24,971 nt of DNA. Origin: Chloroflexota bacterium. Its GTDB lineage: Bacteria; Chloroflexota; Anaerolineae; Caldilineales; Caldilineaceae. A program made the translations under genes and the position numbers. The notes under the pieces were generated by a model. The model made no database searches. It had not been told where the DNA came from and saw nothing but the letters and a program-made list of their open reading frames with translations. Position 1 is the first letter of the stretch; every line of letters begins with the position of its first letter. Location of the stretch: the NCBI GenBank assembly GCA_003451595.1, contig DMDA01000100.1:1-24971 (forward strand), given 5' to 3'. Below, in pieces: positions 6,324 through 14,009 of the stretch.

Positions 6324-7319
6324 TCAAGGGAGCATAACCATGCTTCGGTGGATGCTGTTCAGGTTGAAGGGCAATCGCTCCCATGCTTCTCCCAGGTTTT
6401 TGGAACACCACACATCGCCATTGCTCAACCCCGCGTATACATGCCCCGGTTCACTGGGATCGGTCAGCAACGCATACGGCATATGCTTAAGCGGGCGGGG
6501 TAAGCCACCTTCCAGTTTTTCCCATTTCCCATCCGCATTGGATCGGAAGATAAAAGCTTGAGCGTCATTCTCACTATGGGCTTTCGATGGGGACGATGAA
6601 ATGGACAGATAGCTTACCTCTGGATGGAAAGGGTCTGCTGCACAAGCCCATCCATAATGCCGGTCTAGACCTGCCCGATTTTGGACCCATGTATTTCCCC
6701 CATCCCGACTGATGGCTGTGCCCGCGCCCGTCCCACCGGCTTCATAGACCCAATTGCCCTGCGAGGAGTGAAAAGTAATCGAATGGCAGTCCCTCAGAGC
6801 ACCCTTCCGGTGATCCTGCCATGTCTTCCCGCCATCCACGCTGCGCACAACTGCCCCGAACTCAACCCCGATAACGATCACATCCTGATCCACTGGCGAA
6901 AGCGCTATGCCCTGGATGTAAGCAGTGAACGGCGCTTCGGCTGGTGAAAACCAAAAACGACGCGAGAATATTTTGCGAAACGATAGGAGCTCTTCCCAAT
7001 GCAGACCGTAATCAAGGGTGCGGAACAGGCAGGCTGGCTTGGTCCCGGCAAACAACATCCCAGGAACCAGGGGGCTGACAGCGATCGATTTTACAACCTG
7101 CCCGGCCAGCCCGCTTGGCGTCCACGATTGCCCACCGTCTACCGAGCGGAGCACACCGGAGGTGTGCGTTCCCGCGTAAACCTCTCCATGCCTCAAAGGG
7201 TCCGCAGCTAGGCAAGTCACTACCTGGCCTGCAAGGGCTTGCTCAACAGTCCAACGACCATCTGACCCGCACGTGGCTCGGCATATCCCACTGCCAGTCG
7301 TTGATAGAAACGTTCTCAT
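6324..7319 (-). CDS. BNR/Asp-box repeat beta-propeller protein
   Basis: A 331-residue protein with an AAGGAGAG ribosome site 6 bases before the ATG at 7319. It has five Asp-box-like turns, SVDGGQSW, TLDYGLHW, SVDGGKTW, SRDGGNTW and SKNLGEAW, spaced as in sialidase-like or YCF48-like beta propellers. Between them are strand pairs such as VYAGTHTSGVLRS and VYAGLSNGDVW. No signal peptide is visible, so it is probably cytoplasmic. Members of this fold bind or cleave glycans, or act as assembly factors; catalytic sialidase residues cannot be identified, so no enzyme activity is claimed. It begins 19 bases after the cytochrome c gene, which suggests one operon. Confidence 0.8.
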   Translation of the reverse strand: MRTFLSTTGSGICRATCGSDGRWTVEQALAGQVVTCLAADPLRHGEVYAGTHTSGVLRSVDGGQSWTPSGLAGQVVKSIAVSPLVPGMLFAGTKPACLFRTLDYGLHWEELLSFRKIFSRRFWFSPAEAPFTAYIQGIALSPVDQDVIVIGVEFGAVVRSVDGGKTWQDHRKGALRDCHSITFHSSQGNWVYEAGGTGAGTAISRDGGNTWVQNRAGLDRHYGWACAADPFHPEVSYLSISSSPSKAHSENDAQAFIFRSNADGKWEKLEGGLPRPLKHMPYALLTDPSEPGHVYAGLSNGDVWCSKNLGEAWERLPFNLNSIHRSMVMLP

Positions 7320-7338
7320 TTTATCTCTCCTTCTGGCA

Positions 7339-8232
7339 TCATTTCTGACCTTGGGGTGGTAGTGAATGGAGGTACAGCCACATCGCCTTCATCTCGTCGT
7401 CAGTCATTTGGTTGATATACATCCAGGGCATGAATGGGCTCATCTGTCTACCGCCAGGCGTTCTGCCGGTGCGCAATGCCCGAATAAAATCCGCCTCGTT
7501 CCAGGTGGATAGTTCACCCGCCTGGGTTAGGCTGGGAGCGGGCGGGGCATTGGGATCGGGATCTTTCCCACCGGTCAGGTCGGGACCGTGACAGGTGCGG
7601 CATTGGCCGGTGCGCACCAGATAGTCGCCATAGGCAACGGTCACGCCTGGCTGCGCATCCACCGGCCGGGCAGCCTGATGGTCAATATGTTCTGCGGCCA
7701 TTAAATCGCCAAATACACCTGCGCCGATCAGCGCAATCCCTAACGGTGTGATCTGGGTGGCTGGTAGCGGATTATCGACCGGGGCAGTGCTCTTCAGATA
7801 GGCAATCATTTCGCCGAGTTCCTGGTCGTTAATGTAGAAGTAAGATTCAGATGGCATTGTCAGGATCGGGTGACCGGTATGGTCCACCCCGTGGCGGATG
7901 GCGGAGATGTAGTCAGCATCTGTAAGCGGATCTCCACCAATTCCCCGTCCCGCCGTCAGGTTGGCTGCAGATATGACTCCCAATGCAGCGTCCTGAAAGA
8001 TCACTGTCCCCGCCGCGTTCGCCCCGTGGCAACCTGCGCACCGAGCAATAAACAGGCGCTGCCCCTGGCTGATGGACTCTCGATCGGTTGGAATAGAGAT
8101 CGTCTCGACAGAGAGCGAGTACATTCTATTTAGCCGCTGGGATGTGGTTGCATAGAGTGCCACTCCAGCTAGCAGTGCCAGAGCTACCAACCCAAGCAAT
8201 CCAAAACCAATCCATTTCATGAATTTTCGCAT
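7339..8232 (-). CDS. Membrane-anchored di-haem cytochrome c
   Basis: A 297-residue protein. I start it at the ATG at 8232, because GGAGG lies 5 bases upstream and overlaps the alternative TTG at 8244. Residues 8-28 form an uncleaved membrane anchor (WIGFGLLGLVALALLAGVAL), placing the domains outside the membrane. Two haem c sites are present, CAGCH (65-69) and CRTCH (210-214). Likely distal Met ligands are M125 (ILTMPS) and a Met in GRQMSPFMPW. Two cytochrome c domains of this kind occur in subunits that pass electrons from periplasmic dehydrogenases; the partner is not encoded nearby. It is divergent from the LuxR-type regulator, and the BNR protein follows it. Confidence 0.88.
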   Translation of the reverse strand: MRKFMKWIGFGLLGLVALALLAGVALYATTSQRLNRMYSLSVETISIPTDRESISQGQRLFIARCAGCHGANAAGTVIFQDAALGVISAANLTAGRGIGGDPLTDADYISAIRHGVDHTGHPILTMPSESYFYINDQELGEMIAYLKSTAPVDNPLPATQITPLGIALIGAGVFGDLMAAEHIDHQAARPVDAQPGVTVAYGDYLVRTGQCRTCHGPDLTGGKDPDPNAPPAPSLTQAGELSTWNEADFIRALRTGRTPGGRQMSPFMPWMYINQMTDDEMKAMWLYLHSLPPQGQK

Positions 8233-8286
8233 GATGTCCTCCAATCAATCAAATGGTTACTCGAAAATTGCCGGATTTTTGATGAG

Positions 8287-8316
8287 TTGTCTCCTTTATC
8301 GCGTATGTGCTATAAT
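8287..8316 (+). promoter_or_regulatory. Sigma70-type promoter for the LuxR-type regulator
   Basis: TTGTCT (8287-8292) and TATAAT (8311-8316) are separated by 18 bases. Transcription would start near 8323, about 78 bases before the TTG start at 8401, with the 18-bp palindrome lying in the leader. Confidence 0.6.
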
Positions 8317-8341
8317 CATGTAATGCTAGCTTCCCTTCTGC

Positions 8342-8359
8342 ATCACGGAATTCCGTGAT
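8342..8359. promoter_or_regulatory. Perfect 18-bp palindrome, probable operator
   Basis: ATCACGGAATTCCGTGAT is its own reverse complement over all 18 bases. It lies between the divergent cytochrome c and LuxR-type genes, about 20 bases downstream of the predicted transcription start of the regulator. A site of this symmetry suits a dimeric regulator, most simply the LuxR-type protein itself. No T-run follows, so it is not a terminator. Confidence 0.6.
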
Positions 8360-8400
8360 CTTCAGGGAACAGATATGATCTTTCGCTAGGCGGTGAACAG

Positions 8401-9513
8401 TTGCCACGGCTCTCACGCACACAAGAACTAACGCGCCAACAGATTGTCCAGCTTGCGCCCAGTGGGTTGTCACCCAACCAACTTGGCGAACGCCTCTTAG
8501 CCGCTATTGAGCTTGCTGTCGCGTTCGATGGCGCCCAGTTATATGCTGTAGACCCGACGACACTCTTGTTCAATCGTTTGCTGGGTGTAAGCGCAGGAAT
8601 GCAGCCACACATCCATTGGTATGTGCGAAACCTTTACCTAAACGAACCCCTTGTCACCCATCCCAATTTGATGCGGGCCGGCCTCACCGCTGTCGTTCTC
8701 CACGACCGGCCTGAAACATCGTGGGGTCTCCCCAGTCATCTGGCTAACCAGTTCTCGGCATCTGAATACTACCGGGCGTACCATACGTTCACGGGGGCAG
8801 ATGGCGGAGTCTTGCGGGCCTTTTTTCAGGCAGACGGCCTGTGGATCGCTGCGCTTGATCTTGCGCGGTTTGACGCACATCGGCCATTTCGCCCCGCCGA
8901 TGTCGCGTTCCTCCGCCTGCTCGCCCCAACAATTGGGAGGCTCATTCGCGCTGTGCTTGATCGTGACAGCGCGCTGTCCAATGCAACCACAGTGACCCCG
9001 GATGCTTGTGGTGTATTGGTGCTGGCACCGAATGGCAGTCTCCGGTCGTGTACACCAGCGGCTGAAAACTGGATCAACCTGCTTCAGGATGCAGGCGAAT
9101 CGCAGGTAGACCACCTGCCGAGCGTGATCTGGTCGGCGATCGCCGGACTGCGCGCCGGTGAACCGTTAAGTGGGCAAGCCCAGGTCTGGGCGTCAACACG
9201 CAGCGGCCAGGTCCGAATCGAGGCCTCGCCCCTTGGCGACGACGGGAGCGTAGCCGTGGTGCTAGCGCCCTACGTTCAGCCTCTGCCACCAGCAATCCCC
9301 TCCAGTTGGGACCTCACCCGCCAGGAACAACAGGTTGTTGGAGCAGTGGTGCGCGGTCTAAGTAACCGGCAAATCGCCAAGAGTCTAGTTGTCACCGAGG
9401 ACACGATTGAGTCGCACCTGAGGCATATTTACGCCAAGCTCAATGTGCATAGCCGTAGTCAGCTAATCGTTCAGTATTTCGCCCAGGTCTACAACCCCGA
9501 TCTAGTCCAGTAG
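8401..9513 (+). CDS. LuxR-family transcriptional regulator with N-terminal sensor-like region
   Basis: A 370-residue protein. The TTG at 8401 follows AGGCGGTG and is the only start giving the whole N-terminus. The last 70 residues form a GerE/LuxR DNA-binding domain: LTRQEQQVVGAVVRGLSN, RQIAKSLVVTEDTIESHLRHI and YAKLNVHSRSQLIVQYF, with the usual conserved Thr-Glu and Leu positions. Residues 1-290 have no named motif that I recognise; the layout (AIELAVAFDGAQLYAVD..., FLRLLAPTIGRLIRAVLDRD, VLAPNGSLRSCTPAAENWI) resembles GAF followed by PAS-like regions in other regulators. It is divergent from the cytochrome c operon and may control it and itself. The ligand is unknown. Confidence 0.85.
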   Translation: MPRLSRTQELTRQQIVQLAPSGLSPNQLGERLLAAIELAVAFDGAQLYAVDPTTLLFNRLLGVSAGMQPHIHWYVRNLYLNEPLVTHPNLMRAGLTAVVLHDRPETSWGLPSHLANQFSASEYYRAYHTFTGADGGVLRAFFQADGLWIAALDLARFDAHRPFRPADVAFLRLLAPTIGRLIRAVLDRDSALSNATTVTPDACGVLVLAPNGSLRSCTPAAENWINLLQDAGESQVDHLPSVIWSAIAGLRAGEPLSGQAQVWASTRSGQVRIEASPLGDDGSVAVVLAPYVQPLPPAIPSSWDLTRQEQQVVGAVVRGLSNRQIAKSLVVTEDTIESHLRHIYAKLNVHSRSQLIVQYFAQVYNPDLVQ

Positions 9514-9949
9514 ACTCAAGGCATCCGGCCATCAGCGAGCTGGCTGCCAGGCGCAGTTCTCGGTGACAGGATACCGCACGGAGGGAAATCAGGGCGGGAG
9601 TACAGGATTGGAGACCAAAACGGCGCAGCGGAGCAATCAAAGGAAAACCGTCGTTTTCGTGGCTCAGGTTCCGTCAAGGGTGAGCGCGGGCTAACCACCG
9701 CTTGCAGGCGACTTGGCCTTCACGCTCCGCGTTCGGCCATGCGCCTGATGCACACCGGTTGGGCACGCTGAACCAAGAACGTGATCAGCCAGCGAGCAAC
9801 CCCACAACTCGTTGCTTCAACCAATTAGGGCCAAGAAAGCACTTGTGCGGTAACCCAATGTGATTTTCGCTCAGTCCGTTACTGCGTTGTTTTTCCGTTT
9901 GCACACTTGTATCCCTTGAGATACAACAGAGCCGTGATGGAAATCCGTC
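9514..9949. other. Gene-free stretch with a degenerate attC-like hairpin
   Basis: No supported gene lies here. Bases 9689-9764 start with GGCTAAC and end with GTTGGGC; the inner GCAGGCG and GGCC blocks can pair with CGCCTG and GGCC. This recalls attC but with several mismatches. A short inverted repeat at 9907-9926 precedes the toxin gene. Confidence 0.4.
9907..9926. promoter_or_regulatory. Inverted repeat, probable toxin-antitoxin operator
   Basis: TTGTATC (9907-9913) and GATACAA (9920-9926) are perfect 7-bp arms around six bases. The site lies 23 bases before the toxin start, where antitoxins of type II systems usually bind to repress their own operon. Confidence 0.5.
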
Positions 9950-10225
9950 ATGGCCGAGGTCTACGCCGCTTGGTTCGCCAACCTACGCGACCGTCAGGCC
10001 CGTGCCCGCATTGACGTGCGGAGCCGGCGGCTTTCGTTGGGCAATCCTGGCGATGTACGACCAGTAGGCGGCGGAGTCTCAGAGTTGCGGATTGACTATG
10101 GGCCTGGTTATCGGGTCTACTTCGTGCAACGTGGCGCGGCGCTGGTGATCTTATTGGTGGGTGGTGATAAGCGGACGCAAGAGCAGGATATTCAAACCGC
10201 GCAGGAACTCGCCCGCGCAGTGTAG
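9950..10225 (+). CDS. RelE/HigB-type toxin (phage Gp49-like), N-terminus possibly frameshifted
   Basis: A 91-residue protein of the RelE/HigB addiction-module killer family: WFANLRDRQARARI, RRLSLGNPGDVRPVGGGVSE, LRIDYGPGYRVYFV and LLVGGDKRTQEQDI are its typical blocks. Members are mRNA interferases that cut ribosome-bound mRNA. The usual N-terminus is M-(I)EIR-x-x-EVYA; here ATG GAA ATC CGT occurs at 9937 but is one base out of frame with the rest, so translation must begin at the ATG at 9950, losing about six residues. That may weaken the toxin or be an ordinary variant start. The antitoxin gene starts 9 bases after the stop. Confidence 0.85.
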   Translation: MAEVYAAWFANLRDRQARARIDVRSRRLSLGNPGDVRPVGGGVSELRIDYGPGYRVYFVQRGAALVILLVGGDKRTQEQDIQTAQELARAV

Positions 10226-10234
10226 GTGAGAAAC

Positions 10235-10549
10235 ATGGTGCAGAAGAAGATACCCACTCGTGCTTGGGACGTGGCCGAGCATCTCGAAACCGAAGCGGAT
10301 ATGGCTGCCTATCTCAACGCGGCTTTGGAAGATGGTGACGCCGCCTTAGTGGTCGCCGCGCTGGGTGACATTGCCCGCGCCAAAGGCATGTCACAGATCG
10401 CACGCGACGCAGGGTTAGAGCGAGAAAGCCTGTACAAGGCGCTCTCAACAACCGGCAACCCTGAATTTGGCACGATCCTCAAAGTGGTGCGGGCACTTGG
10501 CTCGCAGTTTCATGTGCAAACGATCGGTGCGCAAACAGCAGGCGCCTGA
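10235..10549 (+). CDS. HigA-type antitoxin (addiction module antidote)
   Basis: A 104-residue protein. I start it at the ATG at 10235, after AGGTGAG; a GTG at 10226 is also possible. The N-terminus (TRAWDVAEHLETEADMAAYLNAALEDGD) and the helix-turn-helix region (VVAALGDIARAKGMSQIARDAGLERESLYKAL, then GNPEFGTILKVVRALG) match the antidote family that pairs with RelE/HigB killers of this kind. It should neutralise the toxin at 9950-10225 and repress the operon through the inverted repeat at 9907-9926. The toxin-first order is typical of HigBA-like modules. Confidence 0.88.
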   Translation: MVQKKIPTRAWDVAEHLETEADMAAYLNAALEDGDAALVVAALGDIARAKGMSQIARDAGLERESLYKALSTTGNPEFGTILKVVRALGSQFHVQTIGAQTAGA

Positions 10550-10552
10550 AGC

Positions 10553-10678
10553 ATGGCTCTTGTGCCCTACCAGCGCATTAATGAAATTGTCAATGGACGC
10601 CGCGACATTACGCCTAGCACTGCTTTGCGCTTGGCGAAGTTTTTCAATGTTTGCAGCGGACAGCGGCTTCGCCGCTGA
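10553..10678 (+). pseudogene. Remnant of a second HigA/VapI-type antitoxin
   Basis: Starting at an ATG 4 bases after the antitoxin stop, a frame of 41 codons reads VPYQRINEIVNGRRDITPST and then ALRLAKFF, which is the recognition-helix half of a different XRE-family antitoxin (HigA/VapI). The N-terminal helices and the C-terminal tail are missing; after FFNV the sequence becomes unrelated. It is probably a relic of an older toxin-antitoxin gene. Confidence 0.65.
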
Positions 10679-10733
10679 GGGTGCGCGCTGCGAGCCAGCG
10701 GAGTGAATTTTGGGGCGAAAGAGTCTTGATTTC

Positions 10734-12629
10734 TCATGCCACCGCCCACCCAACGCCAAGTTCTTCCAGCCGTTCCACCGTCGGATTCCCCGTCGCCACG
10801 TCCCACCCCGCCAGCTTGTAGTAGAGGTCTTTGGCGTGCTCGATTTCCTCCTTGCTGACGCGCAGACCGTCGCTGACGCCGCCGGTGAGCGGTTGGTGCA
10901 GGCGCGGGGGGAGTCTGTCATCGTCGCGTGTGAAGCCCTCACGCGCGTTGAAGACTTTCATCAAGTTGACGCGGCGTGCGCCCACCTCCATCAGTTCTGA
11001 TAGCGTCGTGTCCCAGCCGGTGACGGCGTTGACCACCTGCGCCACGGTTGAGGGTCCGTACAACTGCCACGTCGCGCCCCAGTCGAACTGGCAGAGGTTG
11101 AGTACATCCATCAGGCTTGTCCAATACTGGGTGATCAGCGTGAACTCGACCTTCTCTTCGCCCAGGTCGGTGGCCGGGACGGGGCGAGTGAGACCCAGCT
11201 CAGCCAGCCAGCCCAGGCTGCGCTCGCCGGAATTTTCTTCGTAGGAGGTGTCGTGCTCGCTCGATTGATGGTCGGCGCCGAAGGGGTTGACCGCGTAGAT
11301 CAGCCCTATACTGCGCTTGACCTGCGGCATGTGCGCCGGCGCTTCGCTGCCCTTGACCGTGATCAGCCGCGCCTGAGCGTCCGGCCCGATCTGCGCCGCC
11401 GCGCGCGCCGATCCTTCTGCCAGCAGATTGCCCAGCCGCCCGCGACGAAACGCCATCGCCTCCAGCGCCGCGAGCATGGCTTTGGCGTCGCCCCAGCGCA
11501 GCGCCAACCCGTCGGTGTCGGCGTCGGTCAGGATGCCGTCCTCGTAGCACTCGATCGCCCACGCAATCGTCGCGCCGGCGCCGATCGTGTCGAGACCGTA
11601 GTCGTTGCAGAGCGCGTTGGCTTTGGAGACAGCGGCCAGGTCGCGGATTTCACAGTAGGAGCCAAAGGTCGCAATCGTCTCGTATTCAGGGCCGCCCAGC
11701 TCGCGCTTGATCTGATATTCGTCGTCGGTCTCCACCTCGCGCTTGCAGCGCACTACGCACGCGTAGCAGGTGTCGCGATCGACCAGGATCGTCTCCGCCA
11801 GCCGCTCGCCGGAGATTTCCTCGGCGTGATCGAAGTGTCCACTCTGGTAATTTCGTGTAGGCAAGCCGCCAGAAAACTCCTGGCTGAGCACTACGCCGGC
11901 TGTGCCCAACTCGCCCAACTCCTGCATGCCCCGGTTCGTCTTGAATTCCGCCGCACCCAATGCCGCCACTGCTTTGACGCCTTGAGGGTCGGCGTAAGTG
12001 GGGCGCAACGACCCGCGCACAGCCACTGCCTTGAGGTTCTTCGACCCCATCACCGCACCCAATCCTGTGCGTCCGGCGGCTCGATTTCGCATATTGATGA
12101 TGGCGGCGGTGCGCACCAGATGCTCGCCCGCCTGCCCGCAGCATGCCACCTCGACTTTGTTGTCGCCCAGTTCCTCACGGATGCGCGTCTCGGTCTCCCA
12201 CGAACCCAGCCCCCATAGATGCGAGGCGTCGCGCAGTTCCGCCTGCCCGTTGTGCAGCCAGAGATAGACCGGCTTCTCCGCCTTGCCCAGGAAGACGACG
12301 CCGTCGAAGCCCGCGTTCTTCATTTCCGCCGGGAAGAAGCCGCCCGCCTGTGCGTCGCCGATGGCGCCAGTGAGCGGTGATTTGGCGTTGGCGGTCATGC
12401 GGCTTTGCCCCGAAAAGGGTGCGCCGGTGAGCACGCTCAGCATCAGCGTCAGCACATTGTCAGGCCCAAGTGCGTCGGCGCCAGGCGGCATGTGCTTGAG
12501 GATGTAATACATGCCAAAGTTTGTCCCGCCCATGTAGGTGCGATACCACGCTTCGTCGTGTTCGTCGATATGCATGGCGCCCGTACTCAAATTCACGACC
12601 AGGATTTTTCCGTGATAACCGTGAGGCAT
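10734..12629 (-). CDS. aor: Aldehyde:ferredoxin oxidoreductase (tungsten enzyme)
   Basis: A 631-residue protein of the AOR family, which oxidises aldehydes to acids with ferredoxin using a tungsten bis-pterin cofactor and a [4Fe-4S] cluster. I choose the second ATG (12629), 5 bases after AAAGGAG, over the first ATG two bases after it. Residue counts from that start put the cluster cysteines in CYACVVRC at C288, C291 and C295, with a fourth Cys at about 513 (NLCQFDW). N-terminal blocks include YHGKILVVNLSTG, YMGGTNFGMYYILKHMPPG and MTANAKSPLTGAIGDAQAGG, and GRTGLGAVMGSKNLKAV is the pterin-binding part. No cofactor gene or sulfur carrier lies beside it. The substrate aldehyde cannot be told from sequence. 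Confidence 0.92.
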   Translation of the reverse strand: MPHGYHGKILVVNLSTGAMHIDEHDEAWYRTYMGGTNFGMYYILKHMPPGADALGPDNVLTLMLSVLTGAPFSGQSRMTANAKSPLTGAIGDAQAGGFFPAEMKNAGFDGVVFLGKAEKPVYLWLHNGQAELRDASHLWGLGSWETETRIREELGDNKVEVACCGQAGEHLVRTAAIINMRNRAAGRTGLGAVMGSKNLKAVAVRGSLRPTYADPQGVKAVAALGAAEFKTNRGMQELGELGTAGVVLSQEFSGGLPTRNYQSGHFDHAEEISGERLAETILVDRDTCYACVVRCKREVETDDEYQIKRELGGPEYETIATFGSYCEIRDLAAVSKANALCNDYGLDTIGAGATIAWAIECYEDGILTDADTDGLALRWGDAKAMLAALEAMAFRRGRLGNLLAEGSARAAAQIGPDAQARLITVKGSEAPAHMPQVKRSIGLIYAVNPFGADHQSSEHDTSYEENSGERSLGWLAELGLTRPVPATDLGEEKVEFTLITQYWTSLMDVLNLCQFDWGATWQLYGPSTVAQVVNAVTGWDTTLSELMEVGARRVNLMKVFNAREGFTRDDDRLPPRLHQPLTGGVSDGLRVSKEEIEHAKDLYYKLAGWDVATGNPTVERLEELGVGWAVA

Positions 12630-12707
12630 CATAGCTCCTTTGCGTTGCACCATAGAGTAAGCAATGGGGGGCTCAAAAATCGCGTCGATACGATCGGTGG
12701 AGTAATT

Positions 12708-13127
12708 TTATGGCTGCGACCAGTTTCTGACAAACCGCTTGCGTTCCAGACTCGCAGCGCCGAAGTTGAGCAGCAATCCGCGCCGAAACTGTGTAGCTTT
12801 GAGGTAGTTGAGAATCTGTGCTTCTTCGAGGCTCGTCAGTTGTTTCAGCGCCTTCAGTTCGACAATGATTTCGCCGAAGCAAATGAAGTCAGCGCGGTAG
12901 CTGCAGCTCAACTGCACGCCTTTGTAGAACACCGGCAGTTCAACCTCGCGCTGAAACGGGACTTTGTGCAGCGGAAACTCAAGCGCTAACGCCTCGTGAT
13001 AGACCGACTCCAGGAATCCACAGCCAAGCAACCGATGCACCTCCATCGCCGCGCCGATGATCGCATATGTCTGCGGGTCGCTGCGCGGATCAAGCACATT
13101 CCCGATCCTTGAATGGTCAAGATTCAT
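12708..13127 (-). CDS. GxxExxY protein, nuclease-like fold
   Basis: A 139-residue protein starting at the ATG at 13127, just after GAGGTGAG. It contains the family signature GFLESVY at residues 37-43, then YRADFICFGEIIVELKALKQL, which carries a D...E-x-K pattern like the PD-(D/E)xK nuclease core, and ends LLNFGAASLERKRFVRN. The family is widespread but its function is not established; a nuclease-like role is inferred from the fold pattern. The gene sits directly beside the 86-bp hairpin-forming repeat array at 13164-13530 and transcription would run away from it. Confidence 0.88.
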   Translation of the reverse strand: MNLDHSRIGNVLDPRSDPQTYAIIGAAMEVHRLLGCGFLESVYHEALALEFPLHKVPFQREVELPVFYKGVQLSCSYRADFICFGEIIVELKALKQLTSLEEAQILNYLKATQFRRGLLLNFGAASLERKRFVRNWSQP

Positions 13128-13163
13128 CACTCACCTCGAATTCTGCCAAAGTGTCTTTGTGAA

Positions 13164-13530
13164 ATCAGCGAAATTTGCGGATGGAAATCTTGGATTGATC
13201 CGCAGATTGCACAGATTACGCAGAATGAGATGGAGAATGATTCTGTGAAATCAGCGCAATCTGCGGATGGAAATCTTGGATTGATCCGCAGATTGCACAG
13301 ATTACGCAGAATGAGATGGAGAATGCTTCTGCGAAATCAGCGCAATCTGCGGATGGAAGTCTTGGATTGATCCGCAGATTTCACAGATTGCGCAGAATGA
13401 GATGGAGAATGCTTCTGCGAAATCAGCGCAATCTGCGGATGGAAGTCTTGGATTGATCCGCGGATTGCGCAGATTGCGCAGAATGAGATGGAGAATGATT
13501 CTGTGAAATCAGCGAAATCTGCGGATCAAT
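13164..13530. repeat. Array of 86-bp tandem repeats with internal hairpins
   Basis: The motif ATCAGCG recurs at 13164, 13250, 13336, 13422 and 13508, an exact 86-base period over four full units plus a partial fifth. Each unit contains a perfect 13-bp or longer inverted repeat; in unit 2 GCGCAATCTGCGGAT (13254-13268) pairs with ATCCGCAGATTGC (13284-13296) around a 15-base loop. Units differ at only a few bases (for example 'tgatt' versus 'tgctt'). No open frame of significance is present. The same 'gcagattgcgcag' words recur near 17308-17447, so this is one repeat family dispersed in the genome. Confidence 0.9.
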
Positions 13531-13542
13531 CTTTTTTTGTGT

Positions 13543-13980
13543 TCACGCGCTGGGTGGGTCGGTGGGGGCGCTGCCAAAGCCGCCCAGGGTTTGTCGCACG
13601 ATGCCCTCGAGGCTCTGGCCGCCGGGCAGCTTGACTTGCTCCAGGATTGTGCGCAGGTTTTCCTTGAGCACGACGGTGGCTTTCTGGGCGAATTCCTGCA
13701 GCTCGGCGTCGGTCGATTCGCCGCGCGCACGCACGCGTTCAACCAGGGCATCGACGTTTTTCTGGATGTCACTCTCGGCGATCTCACCGCGTTCGACCAT
13801 GCGCGTCAGCAGCTCGCTGACCTCGTCTTTGGTCAATGCCGCCGCGCCAAGACCGAGGTGCACCGCCTTCTGTCCAGCCATGACCAGGTTTGCCGCCTGC
13901 ACGATCAGTTCATTGCGCGCATTGATCAACAGCTCATTCAATTGTTCGGTTGGGTTGGGTCGTTCTTGTTCGTCTGCCAT
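13543..13980 (-). CDS. Helical, phasin-like protein of unknown function
   Basis: A 145-residue protein starting at the ATG at 13980, with AAAGGAC 7 bases upstream. It is rich in Ala, Glu, Leu and Gln and predicted mostly helical: TEQLNELLINARNELIVQ, TKDEVSELLTRMVERGEIAE and FAQKATVVLKENLRTILE are amphipathic. Proteins of this shape include phasin-like polymer-granule or regulatory proteins, but the identity is not certain. It follows murQ on the same strand after 29 bases and could be co-transcribed. The Pro-rich tail (SAPTDPPSA) is disordered. The 86-bp repeat array begins 12 bases past its stop. Confidence 0.65.
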   Translation of the reverse strand: MADEQERPNPTEQLNELLINARNELIVQAANLVMAGQKAVHLGLGAAALTKDEVSELLTRMVERGEIAESDIQKNVDALVERVRARGESTDAELQEFAQKATVVLKENLRTILEQVKLPGGQSLEGIVRQTLGGFGSAPTDPPSA

Positions 13981-14009
13981 GATGAAGTCCTTTCGCTTCA
14001 CAATTTCCG

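Noticed and set aside
13113..13370. Protein-coding frames across the 86-bp repeat array
   Set aside because: They follow the repeat period, have no ribosome site, and vary with the repeat copies, so they are products of repetition.
13164..13530. CRISPR array
   Set aside because: The whole 86-base unit is repeated, including the parts that would be spacers, so there are no unique spacers and no Cas genes.
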